Source of the DNA: Verpa conica
Lineage: Eukaryota > Ascomycota > Pezizomycetes > Pezizales > Morchellaceae
Length of the DNA: 64,000 bases
Assembly: GCA_033030425.1 (NCBI GenBank)
Contig: JAUFSD010000010.1
Location: forward strand, 682,001 to 746,000
Direction of reading: 5' to 3'
In this document: piece after piece, positions 22,901 through 33,568 of the stretch
Position numbering within the stretch: position 1 is the first letter of the stretch
Layout: each line of letters starts with the position of its first letter
The notes under the pieces: model-generated
The model's database searches: none
What the model was told of the DNA's origin: nothing
The model's input: the letters and a program-made list of their open reading frames with translations, nothing else
Translations under genes and position numbers: made by a program

Positions 22901-25722
22901 GTTTCGATGGAGTGGGGATGGGAACGAGATGATGAGATGATGAGATGAAAGAGTTGGGGATGGGAATCAAAAGGGTTGATTCCTATGTTGATTTTTCGAA
23001 GATATGACTGTTTTTATATTTCCTATGTTTTACGGGCGGCCGGTATCTGTTTTATATTTTCTTTTTTTCCCTTTGTTCGATAAAGATCGGACTCATACTT
23101 GACTCATTTGACCTTGGGTGGCGGTTAATCCTTTTTCGGCAAGATTCCCTTTACTTTTTATTCCTATTCTTACCGGGGAAGCAAAAAAGACTGGAATCGG
23201 ACGGCAGCACTCTTTGTTTTATTATGTTTTTATATTTTTGTCTTTTTGGGGGTTGGTGAAAGAACACGGTTTCTTTGGCTTGGGGGCTGGTTACTGGTCG
23301 GGCGCGGTTTTTGGTTGGGTTTTCTTATGATACCTTCGTGTACTCTTTTTTTACTTTTTCTATTCTCTATACGATATTAACTCAACTTCCCTCAAACTCC
23401 TCAGCATGCTGTGGCAGCGAGGATGAGAGAAGCTTACTTTGTTTTATCATCTCTTCTTTCTAGTACACCTTCTGTTGTACGGGGTTAATGTCTGTTATCT
23501 TTCTTTTGGGGTAGATTACAACGGACTGGACCGGACCGGGGAACGTCGAATGAAGTTACGGTGGTCTTTGAACAAAAAAATCGAACAAATAAGCAAAAAA
23601 AAAACTATCTTTCCTACATTCGTTTTTCTTATCTTTTTTGTGGCCTTTTAAGAGATCGAGTCTCGCTCTTTTTTGTCATTTTTTTAGTTTTGTGGTATAT
23701 TTTCTTTATAGTTTTATCCAAGATCCTCAGAATTTTGTTTAATGGCTATTAAACTTTACGAAATATACGACGTCACCCTGACATTTTGTTCATATCGCGT
23801 GGTCTACTATGCATCTGTCATTATAACACCCGTTGAAATGTCTTTTCTTTCTACTTGACACAAATATTAGACCAGTGAGTCGTAGTGTTACGTTTACCAC
23901 GCCTACTATTATGTTACACCTGTATTACTTTACCGTCATGTTATGTTTTGCTTTTTTCCCCCCATGGAGCACACTAGAACAGTAGTTATGCTCCACCTCT
24001 ACTAGACTTAACTTACCCGTCCTGATTACCTTACCTAGATTACGTTTTTCTTTCTCTCACTTTGGGAGGGCCTTTTACCCGTAGTATAGTGCTGTTTCTT
24101 TATATTAACTTTTGTTTTTTGTTTGTTGTCGTCTTTCTGTGGGTTAGGGGGAGTGAAGTGGAGTGGAGTAGTGGTAGTTGTATTGGTAATGTTTGTATTG
24201 GCTGTTGAAGGAGGCTGGTGTTTACATGTGCGTTTTTTTTGTGCTAGCTAGGTATCAAGTAATGTTTCTAATGAATCATGAACACCCATATAAGGACAAA
24301 TCAGTACACCGCTCACCCCCCATCTGAGGGTTTTTGTACGACCCGCCTCGGGGAGCGAGCGCCGACTGTCATTGACTCGTCCCATGTTGCGGTATGTGGT
24401 GTGAGTGTGTATATGTGAGTGTGTATTCTTTTTCTTTTCTTTTCCAAGTTCGTGTCATGTCATTGACAGTTCATGACGGGTGGTTTTGTTCTTAACTGGA
24501 GAACAACATTTTTTTTTTATTTTTTTATTTTTTTTCGTGTTTAGCCCTGCGGTTTTTGGTGAGTGGTTGGATTTCAGATGGGTGCTGGGATTGGACTTTT
24601 ATTTTACCCTTTTCTATTCGGGAATGCGACCCGGGGTTGGTGTGGGACGGTTGGAAATGGGACAGCTCCGAATCCCGGTAAGAGGTAATTGGAGAGAGAG
24701 GTGATGACTAGGGATTTCCATCTCATCTGGGCATGTAGCTGGAATTTGGGTATCCTATCGCTAATTCAGATCCATCCTGCGGTTAGGATTTCTCTGGTTT
24801 TAATTATGCACCACTGGTTTTTGCTGGAATGCTAAACTGATAATGACTAATGAAGAGCTGGTGGTACTTAGGCGCTGTAATGTAAGGAGAAATAGAATAT
24901 ATTTTATTTTTATTTAATTTAGGCTGGGCTTCTCTCTTTCTCTCTCTCTCCCAATGGAATTGGTACATGAATATTAGCGCAAGCTTGTTTGAGAATGTAC
25001 CCCGTACTTTGTGTATCTACGCTGGTTACAATACAGGAGAACCATACACGTGGCGAGGTAATTGAACAAAGGAGCAAGGGGGGTTATTTCAGTCTTGTCG
25101 TGTGGAGTACATGGCATATGTTGGGGTACATAGGTAAAGCATAGGTGTACCTACATATGTACAGGTACAGTAGTAGTTGTACCTACATAACAACTACTGT
25201 GCCCTCGTTACACACATAGGTGGCACTATGTATTTCGAAGTGTTTGATATCTGGGGCTTATGCAGTGCATTAGGTCGCTTTTTAATTTCTCCTCGGTACC
25301 CGCGGCCATTTCACATACCGGCGGGGCACAGTAAGGGTATATAGGCACATATGAAGTACGTCTCGTACTCCGGGTGCTGCACGTACGGCTTTCGTGTTCA
25401 GCTCTCGAGCATCCCCCCAGTCTGTCGGGTCCCATCTATGCCATCCGCTGTCTCAAGTCCTTATAGGTGCATGCCTTCATCTGTTACCGGCCGAATTGAA
25501 GAAATCGCTGGCTCGGTGTCTCGGAATGTGGTGGGTATCTCTCTTTTCGTGTGGATCCATCGGGGTGTACGTATGTTGTAGCCCGACATATGTAATGTAA
25601 TGCAATGTACAGGATCGTAGCAGAGTAAAGGCCGAGCCCGAAAGGAAAGGAGAAAGAAAAAAAAAGAAGATATACAGAAAACTCCCCGTGCACAACCTCC
25701 TTAGTCGAAAAAGTACTCTTTT
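22901..25722. other. T-rich intergenic between convergent genes
   Basis: No gene is supported. It holds the 3' side of the disordered-protein gene and the 3' side of mL60. Long T-rich stretches and G/T homopolymers dominate up to about 24,550. GTAC-rich short inverted repeats lie at 25,100-25,200, including a perfect 9-bp stem (AGTAGTTGT with ACAACTACT) at 25172-25198. Confidence 0.55.
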
Positions 25723-26266
25723 TTAGTATCCAGGGGGGTTGACCCTTTGGCTGACTCGCGTCCATTTCGGTACCTCTGATACAACGCATCTTGGTCAGAA
25801 TTGATATCTCGGGAAGAACATCGCGATGGGGATGGGATGAGAGCGAATCGAATAAAAAAAATAGGATTGAATTAATGAACCAAAGGATTTCAAACATACT
25901 GTGAACACCCTTCCTGTATTTCTTTGCATTCCTGTCAAATAATGTGTATTTGTCCTTCGGCTCCATTTCCTCCTCCGTGGGCATCTCTATCTTCCACCGC
26001 TCAACGGCCGCTGCCGTCATGCCTTGCTTCGCCAATGCGTTGTCGACACAAGCAACAATACGGTCAACACGCCGAAGCCGCTGGCGGTGGCGGTACTTTT
26101 GCATGCTGGACATGCGCCATGGGATCTTCCTGTTTGCGGCGGCGGGCATGGAGCGGTCAGCAATGCTACTGCATAAGCGGCGATAGACGACGATTGGCGG
26201 AGGGGGGAAGAATTACCAAAGGAGACCGCCACTCAATGGCTGTGAAGGTCTGAGAAATCCGAACAT
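25723..26266 (-). CDS. MRPL31: mitochondrial large-subunit ribosomal protein mL60 (YmL31)
   Basis: A component of the fungal mitochondrial 54S ribosomal subunit. Three exons on the minus strand, 26266-26217, 26129-25900 and 25775-25723, give 110 residues. The first exon supplies MFGFLRPSQPLSGGLL and joins into WKIPWRMSS. The middle exon has the basic LRRVDRIVACVDNALAKQG and the signature EMPTEEEMEPKDKYTLFDR. The last 17 codons end in VPKWTRVSQRVNPPGY. Length and order match the YmL31 family. The introns are 87 and 124 nt with consensus GT-AG ends and correct phases. The gene is divergent from the PPR-like gene, with 131 bp between start codons, suggesting a shared promoter. Without splicing only the middle exon is visible, with an unrelated hydrophobic tail. 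Confidence 0.93.
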
Positions 26267-26397
26267 TGTATTGGAACTGCCAAGGGGATCTCAGCTGGTG
26301 TTTGCGGGGGGGAGAAATCGGGGGGAAGAGCTGCTGTTGATGGTTGGACGTTGAAGTTTAGGAGAGGCTCAAAACATTCCATAGTGGGGGCTTAGTC
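26267..26397. promoter_or_regulatory. bidirectional promoter of mL60 and the PPR-like gene
   Basis: Only 131 bp separate the two start codons, so both 5' UTRs and core promoters must lie here or overlap the genes. Both products are predicted to act in mitochondrial gene expression, which makes co-regulation plausible. No TATA box is obvious. Confidence 0.6.
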
Positions 26398-29355
26398 ATG
26401 GCCACCGTTTTGGAGATTCCGAAGAAGAAAAAAAAAACTCCCCCCACGAAACAACCCCGCCACAGACATATCAAGCAATTGAACGCTCCAACGACGAGGA
26501 ATGCCAACTCGCTGCTAACGGAGACGTTGTGGTTTTTTAAAAACACTTTTGGCACGCATGCGTCCCCATCTCCGAGGCCACCGTTTATGCGTCGCGCCAT
26601 ACAGAGCCTCGTCTCTCGGCAATCAGTTCTCGCTCAGATTCAACCACCGTTCATGATAAATCTCGTCAATCCCTATGTTTGTAGGAATTGTAGGAGATAT
26701 CAATCAGGGGGATGGTTGCCGAGGGAGGCTGCAGTTGTTACTGCAGCTGGCGGGAGAGGAGGAAGGAGATTTCAACAGCAGCAACGAGAAGTTCATACAC
26801 CAGCAAGGTACCCGAAGATTGACTGGGAGGGATTTCAGAAGGTTAGTAATGGTCGGAAGGGTCGGAAGGGTCAGAATAAAGGCAAGAAATTAGAGGATGA
26901 AGGCGAGGGAGAGGGAGACATGGACCGGGGAAGGATACAGCTACAGGAGGTCATATTATCGTTTGAAGAATGGCAGTATATCAATGATAATACAGCTTCA
27001 TTCTCCCAACTCCGCGATGAGTCTTCTGTGGCCACTCAGGATTCTCTAGGAGGGAAACTCGTCGACAACCCCTCTTTCATTGCGAGTACTAAACTATGGC
27101 ATATCCTGTTGATTTTCAGAAGGCGGTTATACGAAGATGCTGGTGTGAAGGAAATATGGGATGGGATGAAGCTCCGGGGAATAGATTTACCGACTGAAGG
27201 CCCAAGCGCTGATGAATTCTGGGGCATCTTCTTGAGGTCTGCACTGCGGGATGATGCGTTCTTGCAGGAAATTTGGGAATACGTACAAGATCTAGACTCT
27301 AGGGGGAAGGGCAAAAGGGCTTGGAGTGGGATCTATGATACTATAGTCGGCCACTTTCTTCTTACCGATCCATTGAAGGCTAGACCGTGGCACTATTCAC
27401 TCTACCCTCGACATACCTCCAAGTCTTTACCAGGGCTATTTGCAGAAACCTTACAGCAGCGCCTAGATGTGCATCTCCAGCTCCGTGAGATTCATGCAAC
27501 CACAAAAAAACCAGCAGGAATCTATAGTACAATGATCCCACCTCTCTGTATAATGGGTTTGCATGCTGAAGCAGTTCGATGGCATCAGCATTGTGTATCA
27601 TTTGCAGACCTACCGGAGGATACGTCGGCGGCGGACGAACTCATCAAGTGGATGGCAAAATATAGGAATCTTAATGAACTTCATCAGTTACTGTATTCGT
27701 TCGTGGAGACTGGGGTTAAGATAGCAGAGAGCTCCCTCGTCACCATTATTGTTGCCCGGCCTGATAAGATGGAGGCACTGAGGTTTATCCTTGCACGGTC
27801 AAACGAGTTTGATACGACTGCTATGGGAGATATATTTTGGGCCCATGTTGTTAATCAGCGAAATCTAGAGAGAGTAGATATCTACAGGTACCTAGAGACG
27901 TTTGGCCCAGGCTTAGTAGTTGGACAAGAAACAGTAGAGGCAGTCATGAAGCGATTTGAACTACCGGAGAATAAAACTCTCTGGCTTCTGACCGAGATCG
28001 GAATAACATTTCGAAAAGGCAACCTTACACCAGAGGACCAAACACCAGAAAGCCCGATCAAGAAAAATCTTCACTGGGACCCAGGGGCTGTAGAACGAGG
28101 TCCACGAACAGTAGAAGAACTCGAAGCCTTACTCCAAGAACACCTCACCGCCAAAGACTGGGGGAAATTCGACTCTGTCCTCCGTTTCCCCCTTCCTGGA
28201 CCCACAAACACAAGCGTACATAATATAATTCTTCGATCAGATCTCTCTCGCGGGAGGTTACAAGAAGCACTTCACAGAATCGAATACATGCGCATGCATT
28301 CTGTCACTATTTCAACACCTTCTCTACACCTTATGATAGCAACTATTCTTCGTCCTCGCCGTCATGATATCTATCCTGATACCTGGCCTTGGTATGTTAA
28401 AGACGACATATTTCTTGTCATTGGCATTCTATTTTCGCTCCTTCGTAGTGGCGTAACAAAAGTAGAGCCACACCTATGGAAGGAGATCTTTAAACGGCTT
28501 GGTATGACGAGGCGATTGTTGGATATTGAAGCCCTTGCAACGGGACTGGTTGAATGGTATCATCCCACCCGCTCTATCTCTACTAGGCGGCGTTTTGCAA
28601 GGGGTGCAGTCACCCCATCTGCTAGAACCACCTCAGCGACAACTGTCGCTGAAGTCGTAGCACAAGATACACCGCTTTCATCCACACAGGTTCGTCTCGT
28701 TGAAGTCCCTGACCTCAGCAGAGAGAATCCCCTCCGTAAGTTATTCCCGAAAGATTTCTTCATGGCGATCGTCGAATGGGGTTTTCTCACCTTCCGCCCT
28801 TACTCGCCTACGGACACACCTCTTATCCCGCCACCTCCTCCCCCGAGAATAAGGAACTTACCAAAAAAGTATCGAGAATTTGCAGGCTGTGTACCTTTAT
28901 TTACGTGGGGTATTGAATTTGCAAAACGATTACAAAATCTAGGGGTATTTGTGGACCCTCGAGTTTTGACCAGAGCGATAAGTGTACGGTTAAAACCAAT
29001 TTTTCATGTGCCGTACGGCATGAGGACGCCGAAACGGGTTAATCAGATGAGTGCATGTATGATGAACTATTTGACGCTTGAAGAGGTCGTGAATATTGCG
29101 GAAAAGGCGTGGGGTGGGAAGTTATATGAGAGAAAAGGATGGAAATCAAAGGTGATTCCAAGAAAAATAACATGTGAGTGTGGGAAGGAGAAATTCGAGG
29201 TGGAGGATGGAGAGAAGCAGATCATTGAGAGGCATAAGAAGGATACTGCTATGAGAAATGAAGTATTGGGTAGCGGGGTGCCTGAGGTGAAGATGAGGAG
29301 CCGAGAAGTTAGGAATATGAATAAGCGGAAGAAGCGGAAGAAGCCGAAGGTATAG
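26398..29355 (+). CDS. PPR-like mitochondrial protein
   Basis: A 985-residue single-exon protein. The N-terminal region is rich in Arg, Ser and Gln with few acidic residues; MRRAIQSLVSRQSVL (Met64) followed by CRNCRRYQSG looks like a mitochondrial presequence, so Met64 may be the true start. The body is mostly helical with repeated helix-turn-helix spacing, and segments such as KDFFMAIVEWGFLTFRP and FTWGIEFAKRLQNLGVFVDP, which I associate with fungal PPR-type RNA-binding proteins of mitochondria. The C-terminus has a CECGKEKF motif and a very basic tail (KKRKKPKV), which also fits RNA binding. The specific RNA target is unknown. The divergent mL60 neighbour supports a mitochondrial role. Confidence 0.7.
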   Translation: MATVLEIPKKKKKTPPTKQPRHRHIKQLNAPTTRNANSLLTETLWFFKNTFGTHASPSPRPPFMRRAIQSLVSRQSVLAQIQPPFMINLVNPYVCRNCRRYQSGGWLPREAAVVTAAGGRGGRRFQQQQREVHTPARYPKIDWEGFQKVSNGRKGRKGQNKGKKLEDEGEGEGDMDRGRIQLQEVILSFEEWQYINDNTASFSQLRDESSVATQDSLGGKLVDNPSFIASTKLWHILLIFRRRLYEDAGVKEIWDGMKLRGIDLPTEGPSADEFWGIFLRSALRDDAFLQEIWEYVQDLDSRGKGKRAWSGIYDTIVGHFLLTDPLKARPWHYSLYPRHTSKSLPGLFAETLQQRLDVHLQLREIHATTKKPAGIYSTMIPPLCIMGLHAEAVRWHQHCVSFADLPEDTSAADELIKWMAKYRNLNELHQLLYSFVETGVKIAESSLVTIIVARPDKMEALRFILARSNEFDTTAMGDIFWAHVVNQRNLERVDIYRYLETFGPGLVVGQETVEAVMKRFELPENKTLWLLTEIGITFRKGNLTPEDQTPESPIKKNLHWDPGAVERGPRTVEELEALLQEHLTAKDWGKFDSVLRFPLPGPTNTSVHNIILRSDLSRGRLQEALHRIEYMRMHSVTISTPSLHLMIATILRPRRHDIYPDTWPWYVKDDIFLVIGILFSLLRSGVTKVEPHLWKEIFKRLGMTRRLLDIEALATGLVEWYHPTRSISTRRRFARGAVTPSARTTSATTVAEVVAQDTPLSSTQVRLVEVPDLSRENPLRKLFPKDFFMAIVEWGFLTFRPYSPTDTPLIPPPPPPRIRNLPKKYREFAGCVPLFTWGIEFAKRLQNLGVFVDPRVLTRAISVRLKPIFHVPYGMRTPKRVNQMSACMMNYLTLEEVVNIAEKAWGGKLYERKGWKSKVIPRKITCECGKEKFEVEDGEKQIIERHKKDTAMRNEVLGSGVPEVKMRSREVRNMNKRKKRKKPKV

Positions 29356-32300
29356 CTGGATAGGTTGAAGTTTATATGTATATAGAAACCTGGCGGATTG
29401 GCGCTTGTACAAACGTTTTTTTTCTTTCTGTGTTAGGTATATATCCCCTTTGCTTGGACGGATAAGACTCTAGGGCTAGATGTGGATGTGTATTCTTGGG
29501 CGGCGTGTAGGTAGTCATTTCTGGGTAGTATTCTTTTGTTATTTCCCTCATGCGTAGTGGTTAGGTTAGCTTTCTCATCTCAATCCCCTTCTTGTTTTAT
29601 TAATAGTATCAACGGTCCGAGTGACAACTCATGATATCTTTTTTATTTAATTTATATATTAATCTCTTATCCTAATTCTAAGAATACTACAAGGCTCCTC
29701 TACTCTTGTAAGATCCTTGGGGTGTAGCAATATTAAATTAGTATCTTAAGAAATTCTATGAGTGACTTTAAAGAAGTCTTAATAGCTATATAAAAGGCTC
29801 TGGTCTAGTGTCACGAGTAGCCACATTGAATTAGAACTTACATACCCAATGATTTCCTTCTTTATATTGAAATTAAATGCCAACACCGTTACAGACTATG
29901 GGATATGAGCTGTGATTGGAGCGGAATATATTCTTGTAAGGTAGGTCCTCAATAGAAGAATTGAGTAATGTTATGTTAAGGAAGAAAAAAGCACAAGAGA
30001 AAAACAGCTATAGGGAATTGATTTGGGGTTCATATGAGTGAATAGGCCTAGAGACCACAAAAAATAAATTTAGTACTGGCCTCTTCTATAAATTATTCTT
30101 ACAAAGAGATATTTTATTTCCATACAGCGACAGAATAAAACCTCTACGCTTATGGTAACAGGTCTTATACTCTAAACCCTTATACTGGCTACATATTGTA
30201 AGGAGTATGTGTATCATACTACTCCATCATTTCTTGTCTGGACACACAAGATGAGTAAATACGTAACAACCTTGGAGCATTCCTAATGCTAGTCTGATCT
30301 CTATAGTAAAGCCTTTGTATATCGCTTTGCTGTCCGCCCCTCTGTATGAGCAGTGAGGAGTGAAGATACCTATTCATATAAATTTCAGCTTTTCATGCCC
30401 TAAATATTTGAGAAATAACATAGCCTACCAGCTTAAGCTGATTTCTGTCATCCGCATCCTTAGACTTGATTACAGTTACTTCTAGACTATTCAATCAAAG
30501 CTACCGATAATCCGACGGTTTTTCTGGCTGCTTTTCTGTCCTCCTTAATGTAAGATTTACAAAGAATGTAGCTGATTGGTGATAAAGTAGTGACTAATAT
30601 CATGCTCGTACAGAGATTTCTCAAAACCTCAAGAGATGTTTGTCGGATAGCTTATTGCTACGACATCTCTGTGGTTATCACCTGATATATTATTGCTGCT
30701 CCATTTGTCATGGAAATCCGGTATGTCCCACTAATGTTTCTTAAATATCTAGTCTCTCATTCTGGTTTTTGGGTTTAGGGATAATAATACACTTCTCTTG
30801 TACGCCGCGCAGGTGTTGCTGCATTTAGGTGTGATGTCTATCTGTAAATTTTCAGTGATACTCTCATAGAGAGCCAAAATCGAACAGGAATAAAGCAAGG
30901 AGATTTTGGGTGACGTGGGTAATGAAAAGGTAGCACGTTTTCACAACTTGTAGGCAAGAGGCGGGTAACCTCCTCCAAAGCCTCGCAAACAGAGGCTTAA
31001 AAGCGGTAAAGCACTCGTATAGTTATCTGGGATGCATTGCCTAATGGTAAAGCAGTGCCCAAACCTGGTGTCCGACCACGAAGTCGGCGTTCGAACCCAG
31101 TCACCAGCAGACGTATGTTGGCCTCAAGCCCTGCTGGGGCTTGGGTACCTGGTAGTCAACAGAACTGTTTTTTAGTTCCCTTCTCCAACATTTTATTTAC
31201 TAGAACATGCAATTTTGCTTGTGGAGAGACTCTTCAAGCAGGTTTTTTGAGCGATAGGTTTGTAGAGCCGCCTTCGAGAGGTACTGCGTAGGCACGCGAA
31301 TAAACAGGGATAGATATAAGGGTTGAAAAGGGGGGGTCTAGGGTCCATTGAAGCGTTTATATATAGTGTCTCTGAGAGGAAATATAGGTAATCAGTTAAA
31401 TAAACTCTCGATATCTACCCTCTTCTTGAATATCTGGTTAACTGACACTATGGGTGACAGCTTATGTCCCATTTCCATCTTCTATGTCACATTCCCTAAA
31501 GAAGAGCACGATACTACAGCACATGTATCAGCCCATATTAGAGACACTTACGGTCACATAATAGCCCAAACCATTTATAAGCGCTGCCTGGTAGCTCGCT
31601 CTAGAGCCGAGTGACACCTAATGAAGCGCAGCATGATGCAGCCGCTCTTCGCAAAATCATCCAGGGCTAGCCCCAGAATACCCTCAAATACTCTTATCAG
31701 AATCATTCTCTACTAGCACCTCATACTTCATTCATATTTAATATCACACTACATAGTATATTTACCACTATCTTATAAATTCATACCCTAGGACCAGATT
31801 TCTCTAAGGCTATCTATAGGGATGACACTATCAGAAAGCCTAATAGATAAAGTGGTATCAGTGCAGCGATAGATTTAATTCGGCTATGGTAGGTAGTCAG
31901 GTGATAGGGGAGGTCTTATAATAGAGGCTATATTTATAGGTTAGATGCTCCTCCAGCTCTTACCTCAACCTCTTGGCATAATTCTCCTTCCTATACCTAA
32001 TACCTCGGCAATACAGAACACAGGACATATGAGAGATAAATGTACTATTACAAGGTAAAGTGATAAAAACTATTACTCGGGCCCAACTCAGTCTTATTTA
32101 CTGATTATAACTGAGCCTCGATGCGTATTCAATCAGCCTTAGGATTTCGTGGGCAGAAGTGCAACATACACATCCAATATTCCCCGCGGTCGTTTAATCT
32201 ACCTCTCGGTGTGATAACCTCCAAAAGTAACCTAACCCACACATACTCCATCTAGGCCCCACATTAGCGAACTCACGCATCCACCATTTGGCTATTTCCC

Positions 32301-33100
32301 CCAACTCCTCTAGTGTCTACAAAGCTCGAACCACTAATGTTGCTGCCTATATAGTAGGTAACTATATGTATCCCTTCTATATAAGTCTTAGCTTTATCCT
32401 TAATATAATACGTATATTTCTTTATCAAGTATAGTATGCAGGCGCAGCTTACACAAATCAAAGTAACATACTTAGACCTGTAGTGGTTTTTTTTCTTTTG
32501 TCGAGAGGGCGGGAGGGTGGGAGGCGGAAGTAGATCACACTGGGAAGTACCGTAGTATCCCGGCGATACTGAATAGGGCCGTGCGGTGGAAGAAATTCAA
32601 GCGAACGTCCCTACTTTTTGTGTAGTCATTGTAACATATCAAAAAGAAATTAATCTTTCTTACCCCGGGAATGGGATTTTCCGCTAGATATGTAGTAGTC
32701 GTACGATATTATGGCGGTGACTATTCACCTTCCGGGTTACAAATATGGCTGCTTAGCGATTTCCGTTTTGCATGTGGCTTTGGAATCTGCTATAAGTGAT
32801 GGATCGTGATCTATATACACTGTAAATAACTCAAGATTCAAAGTACTGTTAAAAAAAGCCTCGTGTATATCTATTTATGCTAGGATCCTTGTATTTATGG
32901 TTAATTAATTCATTCATTCACCAATTTACGTGTATACGTATCTAGCCGAGTGATATGTTATGACCAAATTCCCATATAACATAAACGAACCCCTTAAAGA
33001 GCCTAGTCTCGCCGCCAAGCCTAACTGGCCAGTATCATACTAATTGAAAAAAGAAGACCTAGCCAAAGTATAAGAGGATACGTCTATATATGTATGTAGG
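29356..33100. other. AT-rich gap with decayed repeats
   Basis: No gene. After the 3' side of the PPR-like gene the DNA is AT-rich with stops in all frames, consistent with RIP or neglect of repeats. It holds a tRNA-Arg-like relic (31031-31105) and two copies of the CGAGTGAYN5ATGA motif (31608-31624 and 32947-32963). The right end carries the 9-bp target duplication of the MITE that follows. Confidence 0.55.
31031..31105 (+). repeat. tRNA-Arg-like relic, possible SINE head
   Basis: An A-box-like TTGCCTAATGG (31037-31047) and a B-box-like GCGTTCGAACCC (31087-31098) bracket an arm CCGACCACGAAGTCGG (31072-31087) that resembles the anticodon arm of fungal tRNA-Arg(ACG). The spacing is too long between the D-like and anticodon-like arms, and the T-stem does not pair, so this is not a working tRNA. 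A perfect 7-bp hairpin (CAAGCCC with GGGCTTG) follows at 31125-31143. It is either a decayed tRNA or the head of a tRNA-derived SINE. Confidence 0.45.
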
Positions 33101-33568
33101 TAGTCTCGTTCCCAGCCCCAATGGTTGCTTTTGCTGCGCAGCTACCGTAGGGTCTGGTGTGCTAACCTCTCCGAGCTTGCCCAGTTCGCATTTCGGACAT
33201 ATTTTGGCTCGGGGGCTCTCGGGGGCTCTCGGGGTATAATTGGTACTTAGGTTTGTATGGAGCCAGCACGTAAACCTAAGTACCTATAAAAGCTTCGGGC
33301 CATCTAGAAGAGCCCCCGAACTAGCTGAAAAACCCCGACAGGCCGGGGTCTTTCGGAGGTTCTCGGAGTGTTACCTGGTACTTAGGAATGTATGGCAGCT
33401 CCACACAATCCTAAGTACCTTCGGAGGCTATAAAAGGCCCCGAGCCTCTGAAAGCCCCCGAGCTTCGCGGAGGTTTTCGGGGGTAGCTCCGAAAGATTTC
33501 GGGACTTTACTGCTCCAGACCCTACGGTGACGCAGCAAGCTGCGCCGTAGGGGATGGGCACGAGACTA
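33101..33568. mobile_element. 468-bp MITE with long terminal inverted repeats, MULE-like
   Basis: The ends are TAGTCTCGT and ACGAGACTA, and the terminal inverted repeat extends about 55 bp with gaps, closing on the exactly matching block CCGTAGGGTCTGG. A 9-bp duplication GTATGTAGG flanks both sides (33092-33100 and 33569-33577), the size typical of Mutator-like elements. Inside, two related hairpins (GGTACTTAGG arms at about 33242-33285 and 33371-33413) and two TATAAAAG boxes lie in a GC-rich CCCCGAG-type background. No transposase is encoded; the one open frame across it has no domain. It would need an autonomous partner elsewhere to move. Confidence 0.8.

Noticed and set aside
25484..25899. 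Hydrophobic C-terminal extension of the mL60 frame
   Set aside because: It is read-through of an intron with a GTATGT donor; the true last exon at 25775-25723 gives the conserved C-terminus.
33240..33530. 96-codon frame inside the MITE
   Set aside because: It spans both hairpins and has no transposase or other domain; MITEs are non-coding.
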